Shown here in pieces: positions 22,915-35,737 of a stretch of 64,000 bases of DNA. The stretch covers positions 18,239,288-18,303,287 of the forward strand of contig OY855913.1 in the NCBI GenBank assembly GCA_963693305.1, read 5' to 3'. The notes beneath the pieces are model-generated. The model made no database searches and was not told the DNA's origin. It was given only the letters and a program-made list of their open reading frames with translations. The translations under genes were made by a program, and so were the position numbers. How positions within the stretch are numbered: the first letter of the stretch is position 1; each line of letters opens with the position of its first letter. The stretch is from Meandrina meandrites (lineage: Eukaryota; Cnidaria; Anthozoa; Scleractinia; Meandrinidae).

Positions 22915-25900
22915 ATAACGTGAGAAAGTCATTCCGATAAAATCCAACGTTGACGCTCGAGTAACAGCCAAAGCCAAACTCCTTAAAATCCCGAAAAGGT
23001 CGTAAATTTTTCTTGTAGGGTATTGCAGGTACAGTTCAAAAAGTATGTAAATTCAATTCATGAAAACTAAGTAAGACTTTTTAAAATATAAAGTGATAAA
23101 AGTGATGAAAAGGAAGGGTTGAAAAACAATTAACCTTTCCATTTGAAGTCGAATATATGTTGAAGAAATTGTTTAGAAAATAGAAACTCTGAGAAAACAA
23201 CAGATGAGCCTAATTTGGTGTGTCAATCAAGGTGGAAGAAGTGAAAGTCATTTTTGGCACGCCTGTCTTTACTAGCGATCAGGCGCGGCGACGGTGTTAA
23301 TACACCTGGTATTACGTTATTTTAGTGTCAAGTGTTTAGAATTCGAGTTTTAGAGGGTGCTTAAGAACAAAACTCGCTTTAAAAATATTAAATTAAATTA
23401 ATATAAATTGAACCTTTGTATTTGCTATACAAGGGGGTAAAGTTGCGAAAGATTATAGAGTAACCTTTGTTAAAAAGTATTTCCAAGTTTGGTCGTTTAA
23501 TAACATCAGCGTGAATGATTTTAAGACAATTTCAGCCTGATTTTAACCAGACTTCAAACGACCACAAACAAGCTTAAAGAACTCACACCGAGGAAATCTT
23601 GCCCCTTTTCTTCAATGGCGTTTACAAGGCGTTTCTCACCTCATCATAAACGACGTCAACTCGAATGCAATAGATTTCACTTCAACAACGAACACATTTT
23701 TCAGCCTGAGCAATTTTATAGATCCAGAGTTTACACTCTTTTTTACGGATAATAGGCTTGACCAAAACTAATGTTCTTATTGCTTTTTCCATATTTTGAG
23801 CCCGAAATGATAAAGAATTTGAGAAAGCCAATGCGAAAGTGACCTGCAGCAAACCTAAAATAGCTGGACCGAAAGGACCGATAACGAGTTTCCCTTTTTG
23901 ACTGCTGTTTATATTTCTTAGCAAATTCAAGTTACTGCTCTTTCACAGTTGATAATGACAAGAAAAGAAAGCCTCACCTCTACTGACAATTTTTTACTGT
24001 ATTCAAACAAAGAAAATGTAATTCGATGAAAAAGTTGTTACTAGACGATTTTAGTTCGATGTTGAAAATGAAAATGCTCTCGGCTTGTGTACGTTATTAG
24101 TTTGTTCTTAAAAGCTGGGCCAATTTCAGAATCAACATTCTTCTAAATAATGATCTTGTATTTAAAAAAGAGTTTATGATAATTTTACCCAGAAACATGA
24201 AAAAGTACTGAAATTCAATAGAATGAATAGGTTTTCTGCTTTCTTTTAAATCATTTTGTCAAGATAAAGCGAGAGTGGGCTACTATACATTTCAGTGATT
24301 CGTGGAGATGAAAGTTGTGATAAAACCCGATTTGTGTTGTAAACAACATTTTTAAACGTTATTTTTATCGTAGCCAAAATTTACGTGTAGCAAATTAAAA
24401 CTAAAGCAATTTTGATCGGGTGCAGAGCATTTTAAAAGTAAGGAATCTCGTTTGAGAGAACTGAAAATATATTTACCCTCGGCAGCTATTTCACACATCC
24501 TTACTGATGCTTCCACGTTAACGTGAATGATTTTTCTCGAAATAAGAAAACAAAAACATCCTCAGACGTTTGACCGCGGTGAAGTCGGGTACAAGGTATT
24601 TCGAATATCGGATATAACGTATAACGAAAGTCAACAAGACGAACATAATTTTTTGGAGCGAGCGATTCAGTTGCAAGGGGCCTTTCACTGCAAAAATATT
24701 GCAACAGTTGAAAAAAGTTTGTAACAAAAAGAGGGAAAAATTGAAATTGAAATTGAAAGTAAAAAGCGAAAAAATGTGTACGTACCTTCCTTCCTTGAAA
24801 GCACAAATAGAGTAGTTTTGTTATTCCTTTTTTTCGAAAAAGACGAAACTGAAGAATAAAAGGGTCCTGTTGTTTCTACAGGGCAAGCGAGTTGAGCTAC
24901 ATCGCGATTCGCACCTGTTTTTAAGATTCTTCTTTCCACGGTGGCGCATGCGCTCAATCTCCCACAATGTAAATAGAGTGACATCAGTCCAAGGTCCAAG
25001 TATTTTTAAGCAAATATATCAAACACGAGTGACATTACTTTGAATCTTATAACGGTTAATTTGATAGTTTCTTGGTCTTAAACTGAAATGCGACACCAAA
25101 TTTTCTTGATTTGCACAGTCTTGCATCCAAGTTACTAAGTCCTTCGCCATGTTAACATTCAGATCAGACTTAAAGTGAAAAAAACGACTGTTAGCTGTAA
25201 TGTCCTTGCAGTGGCAATAAGGTAAGTCGTAAATCACGTGGCAAATTCACGATTTGTTGCTGCAAGTTTTATTTAACGAAATAAATCAATAATTACCTTG
25301 TATCTTAATTTGCATTGAATTTTAACGCGAGTTTCTTTAGAAAGTTATTCCGATAAAATCCATTGTTAAAAGCTCGAGTTAACGGCCAAGCTCCTTAAAA
25401 TCCTGAAACTTAAGTACTTCAATTTTGTTTTACAATTCCCAACACTGGAGACACCTGCCAGAAGTGTCTTTTTGCACGGTTTTGTTTTCTAAGAGTATGT
25501 AAATTCAATTGATCAAAATTAAGAAACACGCAAAAGAATATTTCGCCGTGTGAAGCATGATATTGGCAAGGGATGAAAACGAAGAGTTGATGAACAATTA
25601 TCCTATGCATTTGGAGTCTGAAAAAAAAACCTACAGGAGTCCAGAATAGGTCTAGAGCAATTGCTTTTCGAAAAGGATAGATACTCTGAGAAAACAACAG
25701 ATGAGCCTAATTTGATGTGCCAATAAAATTAGAAGAAGTGTAAGTCATTTTTGACACGTCTGCCTTTACTAGCGATCAGGCACGGCAGCGGTGTTAATAC
25801 ACCTGCATTTTAAAATATTAAAACTAATAATTATTTTATTCCAGGGTGAAGTGCTTAGAATTCAAGGTTTAGAGAATCAGCTGAGAACTAAAAAAAATTA

Positions 25901-26989
25901 AATCAAATTAATATCAATTGAACCTTTGCATTTGCTATAGGGGGTTAATTTTAAGTTATTACTAAGGAAGTTAAATTCCTTTCGCTCATTTAATAAAATT
26001 AGCGTGTACGTTTTAGAACGATTTCTACCTGATTTCAACTGGACTACAAACAGGCTTAAAGAAATCGGAGTAAGGAAACCTTGCCATTTCTTTTGACGTT
26101 TCAACTAGGCTTTTCCACGTCATACGTGAAGTCAACTCAAATGTAACAGATTTCACTTTCAATAGCGAACACACTTTTCAGGTCGAGCAATTTTCAGATG
26201 AACAATTTACAGTCCTTTGTTAATTTATTTGCGACCAAAGCTTAAACGAAACTGGATGCTCTTATTTCGTTTTTCATATTTTGAGCCAGAAATGTTCTTA
26301 GCATGTTCTTAAGCTACGTGATAAAGAATATTACTCAATCAACGTGGCCAGGAAACCCAAAATAGATCCATTGTGCGCTTTGCCCAAAGGAGTGACTGAT
26401 AACGAGTTCCTTTTTCATTGTAGATGTTTTTGTCATGCTTTTGGCTTGGGTAGTTTTTCCTCAAAATCAGGCTCAACGTTCTTATAATGATGTTTTATTG
26501 TACTTCAACAGTTGAGAATGAGACCTCTACAAATTTTTAAAGCTATTTGAAACATATCTCTTATTATGCTTTTAGCTCGATTTTGAAAGGAATTTAAGTC
26601 ATGATTTTGGCTTGGGTAGTTTTTCCTCAAAATCAGGCTCAACTTCAGCCTCAACGTTCTTATAATGATGTTATATTTACTATCTATAAAAATGCATTAT
26701 AAATTAACTCGAAAAAGCTCTGAAATTTGTTTTACTTAACGAAGTAAATCAATAATTACCTTGTATCTTAATTCACATTGAATTTTAACGCGAGTTTCTT
26801 TAGAAAGTCATTCCAATAAAATCCATCGTTAAAGCTCGAGTTAACAGCCAAGCTCCTTAAAATCCTAAAAATTAAGTACTTTAATTTTTTTTTTTACAAT
26901 TTCCAACACTGGAGAGACCTGCCAGAAGTGTCTTTTTGCACGGTTTTGAAAATTTCTAAGAGTATGTAAATTCAATTGATCAAAATTAA
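22915..26989 (+). repeat. LR repeat family, copy 2, left part
   Basis: Same orientation and order as copy 1. 23860-25600 matches about 1560-3110, and 25540-26700 matches about 3050-4200. The stretch before 26990 is a further partial repeat of the same landmarks (actcgagttaacagccaag, agtacttaattt type). Short open frames inside are not conserved as proteins between copies. Confidence 0.7.
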
Positions 26990-27822
26990 GAAACACCAAG
27001 AGCCATAATGGGAGAAGACCGTAAGCGCGAGACCCACGCACCCTATGATACGAGACAATTTTTATATTTTTAGAACAGGTAGACACGCGCGGATGCGTGG
27101 GTTCTCGCGTCGATGTTGCCGGAGTTGCGTGATTAGTATCATGTGAGTCGCGAGTAAATCTGCCGCAAAAGACTCTGTGTTAAAACTTGAGAACGAAAAC
27201 TAAATCAGTCGTTCTGTGAACCATACATTTTGTACGGATGCTATTTGTACAGTAGGCTGTGCAGCTTCCGTATCATGCTAAATTCATCTCCTGGATTTTT
27301 TGTCAGTTAAGCACAAGACTAATCTAGAGAAGTTTTCTCAGTAAGATAAAATTCACGATGACTCGTTTACATTTGGATTGTACTTTGGTTAAGATGGCCC
27401 GCGGCTATTTTTGGGGAACGGAGGTGCTCTTTTCTAAATCGAGCTTTGGGCATGTAAACCTCGCCCGATTTTTCTGATTTTTAGCAATCGAAAAAACAAA
27501 TGTTCAAATTTTATAAAGCTTTAAAGTAAAGGGCAAACAAGCCAAACGATCACGAGATATTAGCGCTTTTGAAAAAATATATTTATGAAAAAAACGCGAA
27601 TATTTTCTAAACGCGACGATAGATTTTTTCTTATCAATGTCAACAAGTTCAAATTATCCAATTTTTAGTGTGAGCAAGTTTCAACGAAATCGGCTGAGTA
27701 GAAATTGCTGCACAGTTGACTGTTGAACTTTTGCTTCAAAATATTATGCTTGTGTATAATTTGGAGCTACAACAACGTTTAAGCAATGCTAAGATCCCAT
27801 AGGTCATTTGAAAGCTTAATGC

Positions 27823-28550
27823 CAGCTAAAACGTTGCTGAAAAGTATGGAAAGATCGGAAACTCCTAGCAAGAGTTGTAAACAAATGAGGAGGAAGAGGT
27901 TAACGATGGGTAAATTCGAATTAAAAAAATCTACCGATTTTTTTCTTATATTTTTAAGTATGAGAAAATACAGCATATATGCAAACGGCTTTGTCTACTT
28001 TCGTGAATCTAGTCTCGATGAAATGCGTCGAATTTTGCTTGCCAAGATAGCTACTCCGTGTCTTCCATTTGGAAACCCTCGGATAACAGTAAATTATTCA
28101 AACTAGCCGCATTCTCAAGATTATTTAGCACCTGGAATTGAACATGGCACGCCACATACCACATTCATTGCTAAATAAAATGCAAGAATACAAAGCTCAG
28201 CCGCAATTTTATCCGTGGCATGTTTATTTCCAGGTGCTAAATAACTTGAGAATGCGGCTAGTGTGAATAATTTACCGTAACAAGAGCGTTTTCAAAGCGC
28301 TCCAAAATTGAAGACGAGAGGTAGCTATCTTGGCGAGCCAAAGTCGAATCGGTTTCATCAAGACTAGACACACGAAACTAGATAAAGCCGTTTGCACATA
28401 TGCTGTATTTTTTCATACTTGAAAATAAACGAAAAAAAAATCGGTAGTTTTTTTTAATTCGAAAAAAATGAATCCTCTTCTGCTTCATTTGTTTACAACT
28501 TTTGCTGGAAGTTTCCGACCTTTCCATACTTTTCAACAACGTTTTAGCTG
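27823..28550. repeat. Large internal palindrome (foldback) within the 2.2-kb element
   Basis: Two arms of roughly 300 bp face each other. cagctaaaacgttgctgaaa on the left matches, inverted, tttcaacaacgttttagctg on the right. The arms run up to ctagccgcattctcaag / cttgagaatgcggctag, with a small, partly paired centre (28130-28235). The arms differ by scattered substitutions and indels. The 106-codon open frame on the left arm has no counterpart on the right. Confidence 0.85.
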
Positions 28551-28635
28551 CACTGAAAATTATAATACAGGATACTAAAAGAAATATTTTGGAGCAACAT
28601 TAGTCGGATAAGTGACTTAAATGAAAATATTTTCA

Positions 28636-29122
28636 TTATGCAGTACAATGATATGTAATTTTATATGATATGAAAATCACATGTAACTTACAACAAAGCA
28701 TCAAGGAAAGGTCGAAATGGCATATACAATCGTATTTCGGCAAAAATATGGTTTCTCCTTTTTTGCTGTCATTCTGTATTGTCTGTATTCCTTGGTTACC
28801 CATATCGCTGCGCTGTGAAACGTTTCGTATATTGTCTTGACCACTGTGTGATTCCTCGTACGACATGTCTAACGAGTCTTCGCGACTGGATTTGTCCGAA
28901 AAAAATACTACTGCAGACATCCGAATCACTTAAATCATCCTCACTTTCATGGCTACATTCAAAGAAGTGCTCAAGGAGACCTTGACGTAAATTAGGAATA
29001 GAAAATGATGAAAGAGAGCCAGTGTTTACTTCACTTGTAGAGGTAATTTTGGACGCCATTTTGTTTATATTTGTCCGCGCGACGTCCTTGCGGCAGTATG
29101 CGCGCGCCACGCGGGATGGCAC
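28636..29122 (-). pseudogene. Frameshifted Ser/Asp-rich coding remnant of the 2.2-kb element
   Basis: Reading inward from the right end on the minus strand, one frame starts with a Met-Ala-Ser-Lys context (MASKITSTSEVNTGSLSSFS) and runs to an acidic stretch (HESEDDLSDSDVCSS). An overlapping second frame continues with SSREDSLDMSYEESHSGQ. The two read naturally as one protein broken by a frameshift near 28920. The composition suits a transposase or accessory N-terminus, but no catalytic motif is present. Confidence 0.4.
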
Positions 29123-29217
29123 GATTTGTTCTAAAAATAGAAATTTTGTTCCATATCATAGGGACAAGGCCAGATCTCGTGCTTACGGTCTCCTCCCATT
29201 ATGGCTCCTGGAAACAC

Positions 29218-31345
29218 GCAAAAAAATATTTCGCCGTGTGAAGCATGATATTGGCAAGGGATGAAAAGGAAGGGTTGATGAACAATTATTCTTTGCATTT
29301 GGAGTCGGAAAAACCTACTGGAGTCCAGAATATGTCTCGAGCAATTGTTTTTCGTAAAGGATAGATACTCTGAGAAAACAACAGATGAGCCTAATTTGAT
29401 ACGTCAATAAAATGAGAAGAAGTGTAAGTCATTTTTGACACGTCTGTCTTTACTAGCGATCTGGCACGGCAGCGGTGTTAATACAACTGCAGCATTTTAA
29501 AATATTAAAACTAATAATTGCTTTATTCCAGGGTAAAGTGCTTAGAATTCAAGGTTTAGAGAATCAGCTGAGAACTAAAAAAATATTAAATCAAATCAAT
29601 ATCAATTGAACCTTTGCATTTGCTATAGGGGGTTAATTTTAAGTTAAAACTAAGTAAGTTAAATTCCTTTCGCTCATTTAATAAAATTAGCGTGTACGTT
29701 TTAGGACGATTTCTACCTGATTTCAACTGGACTACAAACAGGCTAAAAGAACTCGGAGTAAGGAAACCTTGCATTTCTTTTGACGTTTCAAATAGGCTTT
29801 TCTCACGTCATACATGAAGTCAACTCAAATGTAATAGATTTCACTTTCAATAGCGAACACACTTTTCAGGTCGAGCAATTTTCAGATGAACAATTTACAC
29901 TCTTGTTAAGAGTTTTGCGACCAAAGCTTAAACGAATTGAATGTTCTTATTACGTTTTTCATATTTTGAGCCCGAAATGTTCTTAGCATGTTCTTAAGAT
30001 AAAGAATATTACACAATCAACGTGAACGTGGCCAGGAAACCAAAAAGAGATCCATTGTGCGTTTTGCCCAAAGGAGTGACTGATAACGAGTTCCCTTTTC
30101 ACTGTTGATGTTTTTGTTGTTGCTCAGCAAGTTTGCATTATTGTACTTCCACAGTTGTGAATGACAACAAAAGATAGCCTCACCTCTACAAATTTTTAAA
30201 GCTATTTGAAACATATCTCTTATTATGCTTTTAGCTCGATTTTGAAAGGAATTAACAAAGTCATGCTTTTGGCTTGGGTAATTTTTTCTCAAAATCAGGC
30301 TCAACTTCAGCCTCAACGTTCTTATAATGATGTTATATTTACTATCTACAAAAAATGTATTATAAATTAATTCGGGTACTTGAAAAAGCTCTGACATTTG
30401 AATAGGTAAAGATAAGAGATAAAGATAACTGAAGCAGATTGGACTACTTTACATTTTAGTGATTCGTGGAGATAGGAGGTCAGATAAAAATCGACTTGTG
30501 TTGTAACCAACAATTTAAGTCAGAATATTTATTGCAGCCAAATTTCATGAGTGACAAATTAAAAACTCAGGAATAACAATGACAAATAAAGGAATGAATA
30601 TCGGATATAACGTATATCGAATATCGAATATCAGATATATCGTATTACTAATTAATTTAGGAGCGAGCGATTCAAGGCAGGGGGCCTTGCACTGCATTGA
30701 AAAGAGTCTGTAACAAAGAGAAATAATATGAAGTGATTTAGTGTGTTCGTATACCTTTTTTCAATGAAGGCACAAATAGAGTATTCTTCTTATTCCTTTT
30801 CATTTTTAGAAAAAAGAAGACCAAACCGAAGAACAAAAGGGTCCTTTTCTTATTTCAGGGCAAGAAATTTGAGCTAAATAGCGATTCACACCTGTTTTAC
30901 GTTTATTTTTTTCATGGTGGGGTATGCACTATTGTAACATTGCAATCTCTTCTTTATTTTAAACTGAACGGCGACACCAATTTTTTTCGATTTTGCATTA
31001 TGTCTTGAATACAAGTCAGTCATTCTTTCACGATATAAACTTTGAGAAAAAGTGTCAGCTGTAATGTCCTTGGAATGTTAATATGGTGATCAGTCGTAAA
31101 TCGCGCGTCAAATTCAAGGTTTGCTGCTGCAAGTTTTACTTAATAACGAAATATATCAATAATTACTTTGTATCTTAATATACAGTGAGTTTAAGCGACA
31201 ATCTTGTTACCTTCCGATTGCGAAAGTGCTAAATTTTGCGAAGCCAAAGGGGCGGTTTAATTTAAAGTTAAGCGAGGTTTCATGTTCAAAGCGTCGGTCG
31301 AATGCTAATAAGTTGTAATAATGTTCAGGGCGTCTCTTCGCTTCT
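29218..31345 (+). repeat. LR repeat family, copy 2, right part
   Basis: Continues LR directly after the 2.2-kb element. 29218-31345 matches about 3055-5330 of copy 1 in order, ending in the same gcgaggtttcatgttcaaagcg phrase family. The only open frames are those also produced by copy 1 and they are not conserved. Confidence 0.7.
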
Positions 31346-32369
31346 TCAGAAACAAGCTGATTTAACACGCCACGTCATTTTTACTCCTTTAACGGTATCA
31401 ACGCCATACCGAAGGTCAGCAGAATCGTCGCGGTAATCTTCGGAAAGAAAACAGGAGTGGTTCATGATGTACTGAAATTTACAAATGCACGGGGCTCGAG
31501 ACAATGCAGACGCATAATGAGGCAGCGATCCACTAGCGTGACAATCACGGCGATATTTTCCTGAGTTGAGGCTTAAAGTTGATAGCCTTACAATGTTTCA
31601 GTGGATTTGGAAAATCGGAAATTTTATTAATTATTGAGTGCTTAGTAACTGTTCCTGGTGTCACTAGTGTCTTGACAGACACTATTTGGATCTTTTAAAA
31701 AAGGGTTGTTTTTAAAGGTGTCTGATCTTTACATGTAAATTACGTTTACGTGGGAACTATTTGTATCGTTAGTAGCTGTGAGTACACGTTATTGTTTTTA
31801 TTAATTTTTAGGTGTAAATACAATTTTTTTCTGGACCATACGTTATATTTTCAATTGGCCGTTTTGAGGGGCCTTCGCGGACTATGATCGATGTGAAGTT
31901 TTAGAAAAATCGATATTTCCATGGCAAACGATAAACGTGAATCAGATTTGACGTAAAAAAAAAATTAAACCATTATCTGAGACTATAGTGTACTGCACAT
32001 CAAATCATGCTTTTTGCATGATAAAGATGAATAGACCGAGATGTAACCACTGCGTTCATGAAATTACTCGAGATATCTTCAAAATGTGTATTTAACCTAC
32101 CTTTCGTCGCCGTGAAAGTTTTGTTGATTTTGTTTATCGCTATCCCGAGAATTGGACTTTTTCATATGATCACTGCCATGATATTTTTTGGTCAATTTTC
32201 CACTTTGAGTGATATTTTTTTTGGAATGTTTCGCAACACATGCTTGGTAATTCAAAATATTTAATCCAAAGTTTTGTTAACATTGATTCACTGGAAGAAG
32301 TCCAAATTTATTGACAAAGAATGAAGAACAAAATGGGTTGGGTACATTAAAGAATAAACTTTTTTTCTA
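31346..32369. other. Gene-free region; unassigned ATG-less open frame
   Basis: From about 31365 to 31560 a plus-strand frame is open for about 70 codons and is richer in CG than its surroundings (includes IPKVSRIVAVIFGKKTGVV). It has no start codon and no clear splice sites, and I do not recognise it. 31.83-32.07 kb resembles 10.99-11.38 kb in inverted orientation, so part of this region is a dispersed repeat. Confidence 0.3.
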
Positions 32370-33016
32370 AACAATTAGACTGTGAGCTCCAGATTTCTAT
32401 CGCGTGATAGTTGACGAGGGCGCAGAGTAATAAATTCATTAAAGTCATTTTTCGACTCCTGTTCTTACCGTGAAAAATATTCATACTATATTTCGTTGCG
32501 ACTTTTGTCTTTTCTGGAACGGCCTCGACCAGTAAACTGTCTAAATCTTCTTCACGGACACTTCGAAAACGTAAAAGAAACGGCCGCCATTTTGTTAGCA
32601 AGGGCACACTGCTACGCTACTCACTATCTATCACAGAATGTGTTAGAACGTTTTTTATCGTTTTTCCGAAGTTTTGGAAGGAAGTTTAAATGTAAATGAA
32701 TAATAAAATTCCCGAGAAGACTAAAAGAAGGACATTAGCGGTTTCTTGACTTGAAATTATTGAAAAACGGGTGCACGCGCGTAAACAACTGCAAATTTAC
32801 CAAGGACAATTCAATGCGTGCGATTTTGTTAAAACGTTAAGTTCGATAATGCGTAGGAAAATAATTAGAAACCATTATTTCCGTTTATTTCAGTCAGAAT
32901 TCTACTAAAACAATTAGATTATTCGCTCTCAATTTCTATGAGGTGATAGTTGATTCGGCCTGCGGCCTCATCAACTATCACCTCATAGAAATCTCGAGCT
33001 CATAATCTAATTGTTA
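32370..33016. mobile_element. TIR element with terminal palindrome
   Basis: The left end acaattagactgtgagctcc matches the right end, reverse-complemented as acaattagattatgagctcg, and continues through gatttctatNNNgtgatagttga. The right end is itself a perfect-looking hairpin of about 105 bp (32910-33015) with both arms present. It may be one element with duplicated ends or a small MITE inserted beside an older copy. Confidence 0.55.
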
Positions 33017-33669
33017 AATAGTCGAACGACGTTTCGATGGCTCCATGTCATCATTAAGTTAAATTAGATAACAGAGTTGAAGCTATATAAAGGAATACTG
33101 AAATGGAAATATTTAAGGTGTACCCAGTATAATCTCAGGGGATGCAGATTATGTTGGGTACACATCCCAAGAGCTCTTTCAACGCACCGCTGAACATAAT
33201 TATTTAATATGCAATTGAAAAAGGAGACCACAAGCTGTGTTTTCAATTTGCAATTTACAAGACCAGTTCACTGTATTGTTTGATTTACGAGGTGCTCTAC
33301 ATCAGAAACAAAAAACCAAAACTTAACACCCAATCGGACTCTGTCCGTGCTAAACTGTTTACATAAAAATTGACTATGTAAATAGATCTTAAAACTCTTA
33401 AATGTTTCATTCCATTCTCCCTTTACATAGCTTTGACTCTGTAATATAATTTAGTTTGATAATGATGACATAGTAAAGAAATGCCATGTGACACCAAAAA
33501 ATAGTTTCACTAATAAAACTGCCCAAAAAAGGTTAGGTTAATGTTGAGATTTAATGAAGCAATTCATATCCACATATAATTGGGCCCTTTCAATTGTCTG
33601 TTGGAGGTCTTCTGATGCCTTAAAACATTTACTGTGTTATTGCTCTTACCAAAGAGTTGGGACAAATCA
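33017..33669. other. Spacer downstream of gene D
   Basis: No coding feature is visible in this AT-rich interval 3' of gene D. Confidence 0.4.
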
Positions 33670-33689
33670 TTTCATTACAACTGCATGCT

Positions 33690-33695
33690 TTTATT
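33690..33695 (-). promoter_or_regulatory. Polyadenylation signal of gene D
   Basis: AATAAA on the minus strand about 120 bp past the TGA stop, inside a 3' untranslated segment conserved with gene B and the 14-kb remnant. Confidence 0.6.
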
Positions 33696-33816
33696 TCTTG
33701 CTCATTTGCAGAAGTACATACAGTTATTGTGAACTACAAGGTTTATTACTCTAGCTACTAAATGGTCCTCTTCCAGTACTTTGGACGTGGTTGGCTGCGT
33801 CATATTTGACAATATT

Positions 33817-33869
33817 TCAGTGTGGTACCGTTGGCTGTGGTGGTGGTGGCGGTGATGGTGGCGGTGTTG
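33817..33869 (-). CDS. Gene D last exon: short proline-rich C-terminus
   Basis: Acceptor tttatgtcaatag, phase 1. The exon completes a CCA codon and encodes TPPPSPPPPPQPTVPH before TGA at 33819-33817. It is homologous by position and by its 3' untranslated sequence to the long proline-rich exon of gene B. The phase matches the donor of the preceding WSC-like exon (34806). The predicted full protein is about 344 residues. Confidence 0.55.
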
Positions 33870-34163
33870 CTATTGACATAAAGCACAAATGAATAACAGC
33901 TTTGTAAAAACTCATCTATATTGAAACACTTATTAGTGCATTCAAAAAGACATACTAATCAACTGATCCATCGTAGCTCACTAAGGACGGACCATTAGAA
34001 AAGTGCTGGGGAGGGAGAAAAAATTCATGCAAGGAAAAACGCCCAAAAAAAAATCATGCATGATATGGGCCGCATTTTGATATTAAACCAGTTTTATAAT
34101 TCTGCTCGAAACGTGTTCAAAACTGCACAAAATGGCATTTTCGAACTTTTCCCGAGGGAAGGA

Positions 34164-34180
34164 CCCCCCCCCCCCCCCCC
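34164..34180 (+). repeat. Poly-C tract
   Basis: An uninterrupted run of about 17 C in the intron before the last exon of gene D. Confidence 0.95.
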
Positions 34181-34805
34181 TCCTACGCAAATGGGCCACC
34201 GACCCATTTTAATACATCACAATCAATGCTAATTTTGGCTCCAACACCTCAAAATTTGTTTTGAAGGGCCTGACAGGTATATTTAATACGCAATTTTTCA
34301 CGATAAACTACTATTTATTTTTGAAATTTCCCTCAGTAAATGAAATTTGTTAAGTGAACGTTATTTAATGAGTAAAGTAGCACTGTTTTTAATTAATTCA
34401 CTATCAAATTATGCGTGAAACAGATTTTCTCAAAAAAACATTCGTGTATTGGGCTGCAGTCAAAAAAGAAAAAGAAACTCTTGCAAGCTAAAAATCGTCC
34501 TTCCCCACCCCCATCAGTTTTCTAATGGTTCGTTCCTAACAGTTAGGTCACCAAGCTTCTCAAGGATGAATAGACCTATTTGCAGCTTTTGTGTTCATTC
34601 AAATTGCCCTCCAAGCCTCGTTAGCGTGTAAAAGAACAAAGAGAATTTGAACCTGCAGCGAGACTTGGAGGACAACTTGCATGTAGACAAAAGAAGAACA
34701 AATAGGCTGCAAAAGGTATATTGCTCGCTGCCATCTAATATGTTAATCACCAGGGAGGTCAAAATCTCGGGAACATTTCATAGTAGGTAGTTCAAATTCA
34801 CTTAC

Positions 34806-35047
34806 GTTGCATCATGACTGCATAGACATACAGACTCAGTTGTCTCCCAACGCAAAGTCTGGGACCGTTGAGCTCTTCGTCACAAGCCTCGAAAACACAC
34901 TCATCTTCTTTCATCATTTGACATCTTCCAGACTCGCCGTGTTCATCATAATCGGCATTCATTCCACTCCAGCATTCTCCATAGAACTCGATGCCAAAAT
35001 GGGTGTAGTTCATTTGCTTTGCCCTCTTTGCGCATTCACATATGAAC
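34806..35047 (-). CDS. Gene D WSC-like exon, second half
   Basis: A 242-nt exon with an acceptor ending ctag and a strong donor gtaagtg. It enters in phase 2 and leaves in phase 1. It encodes CECAKRAKQMNYTHFGIEFY followed by GECWSG and, after an acidic loop, four further cysteines and LSLYVYAVMMQ. The motif (C-x-x-A-x4-Y-x-x-FG-(I/L)-(Q/E)-x-x-x-ECW-(S/C)G) is that of WSC-type cysteine-rich domains, usually implicated in carbohydrate binding. Versions with FYGECWSG are frequent in cnidarian secreted proteins (from memory). The cysteines suggest disulphide bonding outside the cell. Confidence 0.8.
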
Positions 35048-35541
35048 CTAGATGATCAGTCCAAAAAAAAAAAAAAGAAAATAAACACAGTTACGTCTAG
35101 CTTCAACTTTTGAAATTTCGTGGTAACGAGTCATCATTGTAAACTTGAAGCTTATTTTACCTGTTTCTATTTTTTCTTTCTTAAAAATTTTGTAAGAATC
35201 TCCTCAATTGGAAGAAAATTTTGTACATCAATAAAATGTTTCATCAAAAAACACAGTTTTAGCCCACAGTATAGTTGGAGTATTTTGACTGCCCCAGCAA
35301 ATTTGTCGTTTTGACTGTTAGATAGCGTTCGCCCTATGTCGGAGTAAGCTTTAGAAAAAAACTCTCTTTTTTTACATTTTTGTAGGGAACTGTAATATGC
35401 ATGTTGCGCAGTTGTGTCACTTGCTTACAGCGACGACAGCAACAACCACAACAACACCAGCAGCAAAAGCATACTTTTTCGTTTACTTAAATTATACATA
35501 TATGCGACTGGCCTTATTATCAATTAACTGCTCGCCTTTAC

Positions 35542-35737
35542 CTGTCAATGAAGTTTGCCCAATCGTTCCAATCTATATCCTCACCAAAGTATTTTGGTGA
35601 CATGCTATCTCTCGCCGTAAGGAGAAGTTCTGGGAACGCCCGATCATCAGTTTTGTCTCTGTAACAACCAACCCCCTTGAAAGTCACTGCGCACTGAGGC
35701 TGACTTGACACGGTACAGTTTGGTTCGACGCCAGAAA
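35542..35737 (-). CDS. Gene D WSC-like exon, first half
   Basis: A 196-nt exon with acceptor atcgttctag (phase 1) and donor gtaaag (phase 2). It encodes a short Cys-bearing lead (SGVEPNCTVSSQPQC) and then GVGCYRDKTDDRAFPELLLT, the start of the WSC-like domain, with the family-typical DWNDWANFID at its end. The split codon AG|G joins it in frame to the exon at 35047. The two exons together form one complete domain of about 120 residues. It has no ATG of its own, although a hydrophobic LLFKLIVLVSG precedes it in the intron. Confidence 0.8.

Larger units (their letters stand above)
26997..29210. mobile_element. 2.2-kb TIR element with 7-bp duplication, inserted in LR
   Basis: The left end caagagccataatgggagaa and the right end, reverse-complemented as caggagccataatgggagga, begin inverted repeats of about 80 bp that reach a shared ttctaaaaata motif. 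The exact 7-bp direct repeat gaaacac flanks it (26990-26996 and 29211-29217). The uninterrupted target occurs in LR copy 1 near 3048-3056 (aagaaacacgcaaaa), confirming the borders. The interior holds a large foldback and a frameshifted Ser/Asp-rich open frame. Superfamily not recognised. Confidence 0.88.

Noticed and set aside
28100..28262. Stand-alone hairpin MITE
   Set aside because: It is only the centre of a larger inverted repeat (27823-28550), so it is reported as part of that.
33676..33770. 29-bp exon flanked by AG and GT on the plus strand, conserved in three places
   Set aside because: The sequence is the 3' untranslated segment of the minus-strand family; AATAAA and stop codons on that strand explain its conservation better.
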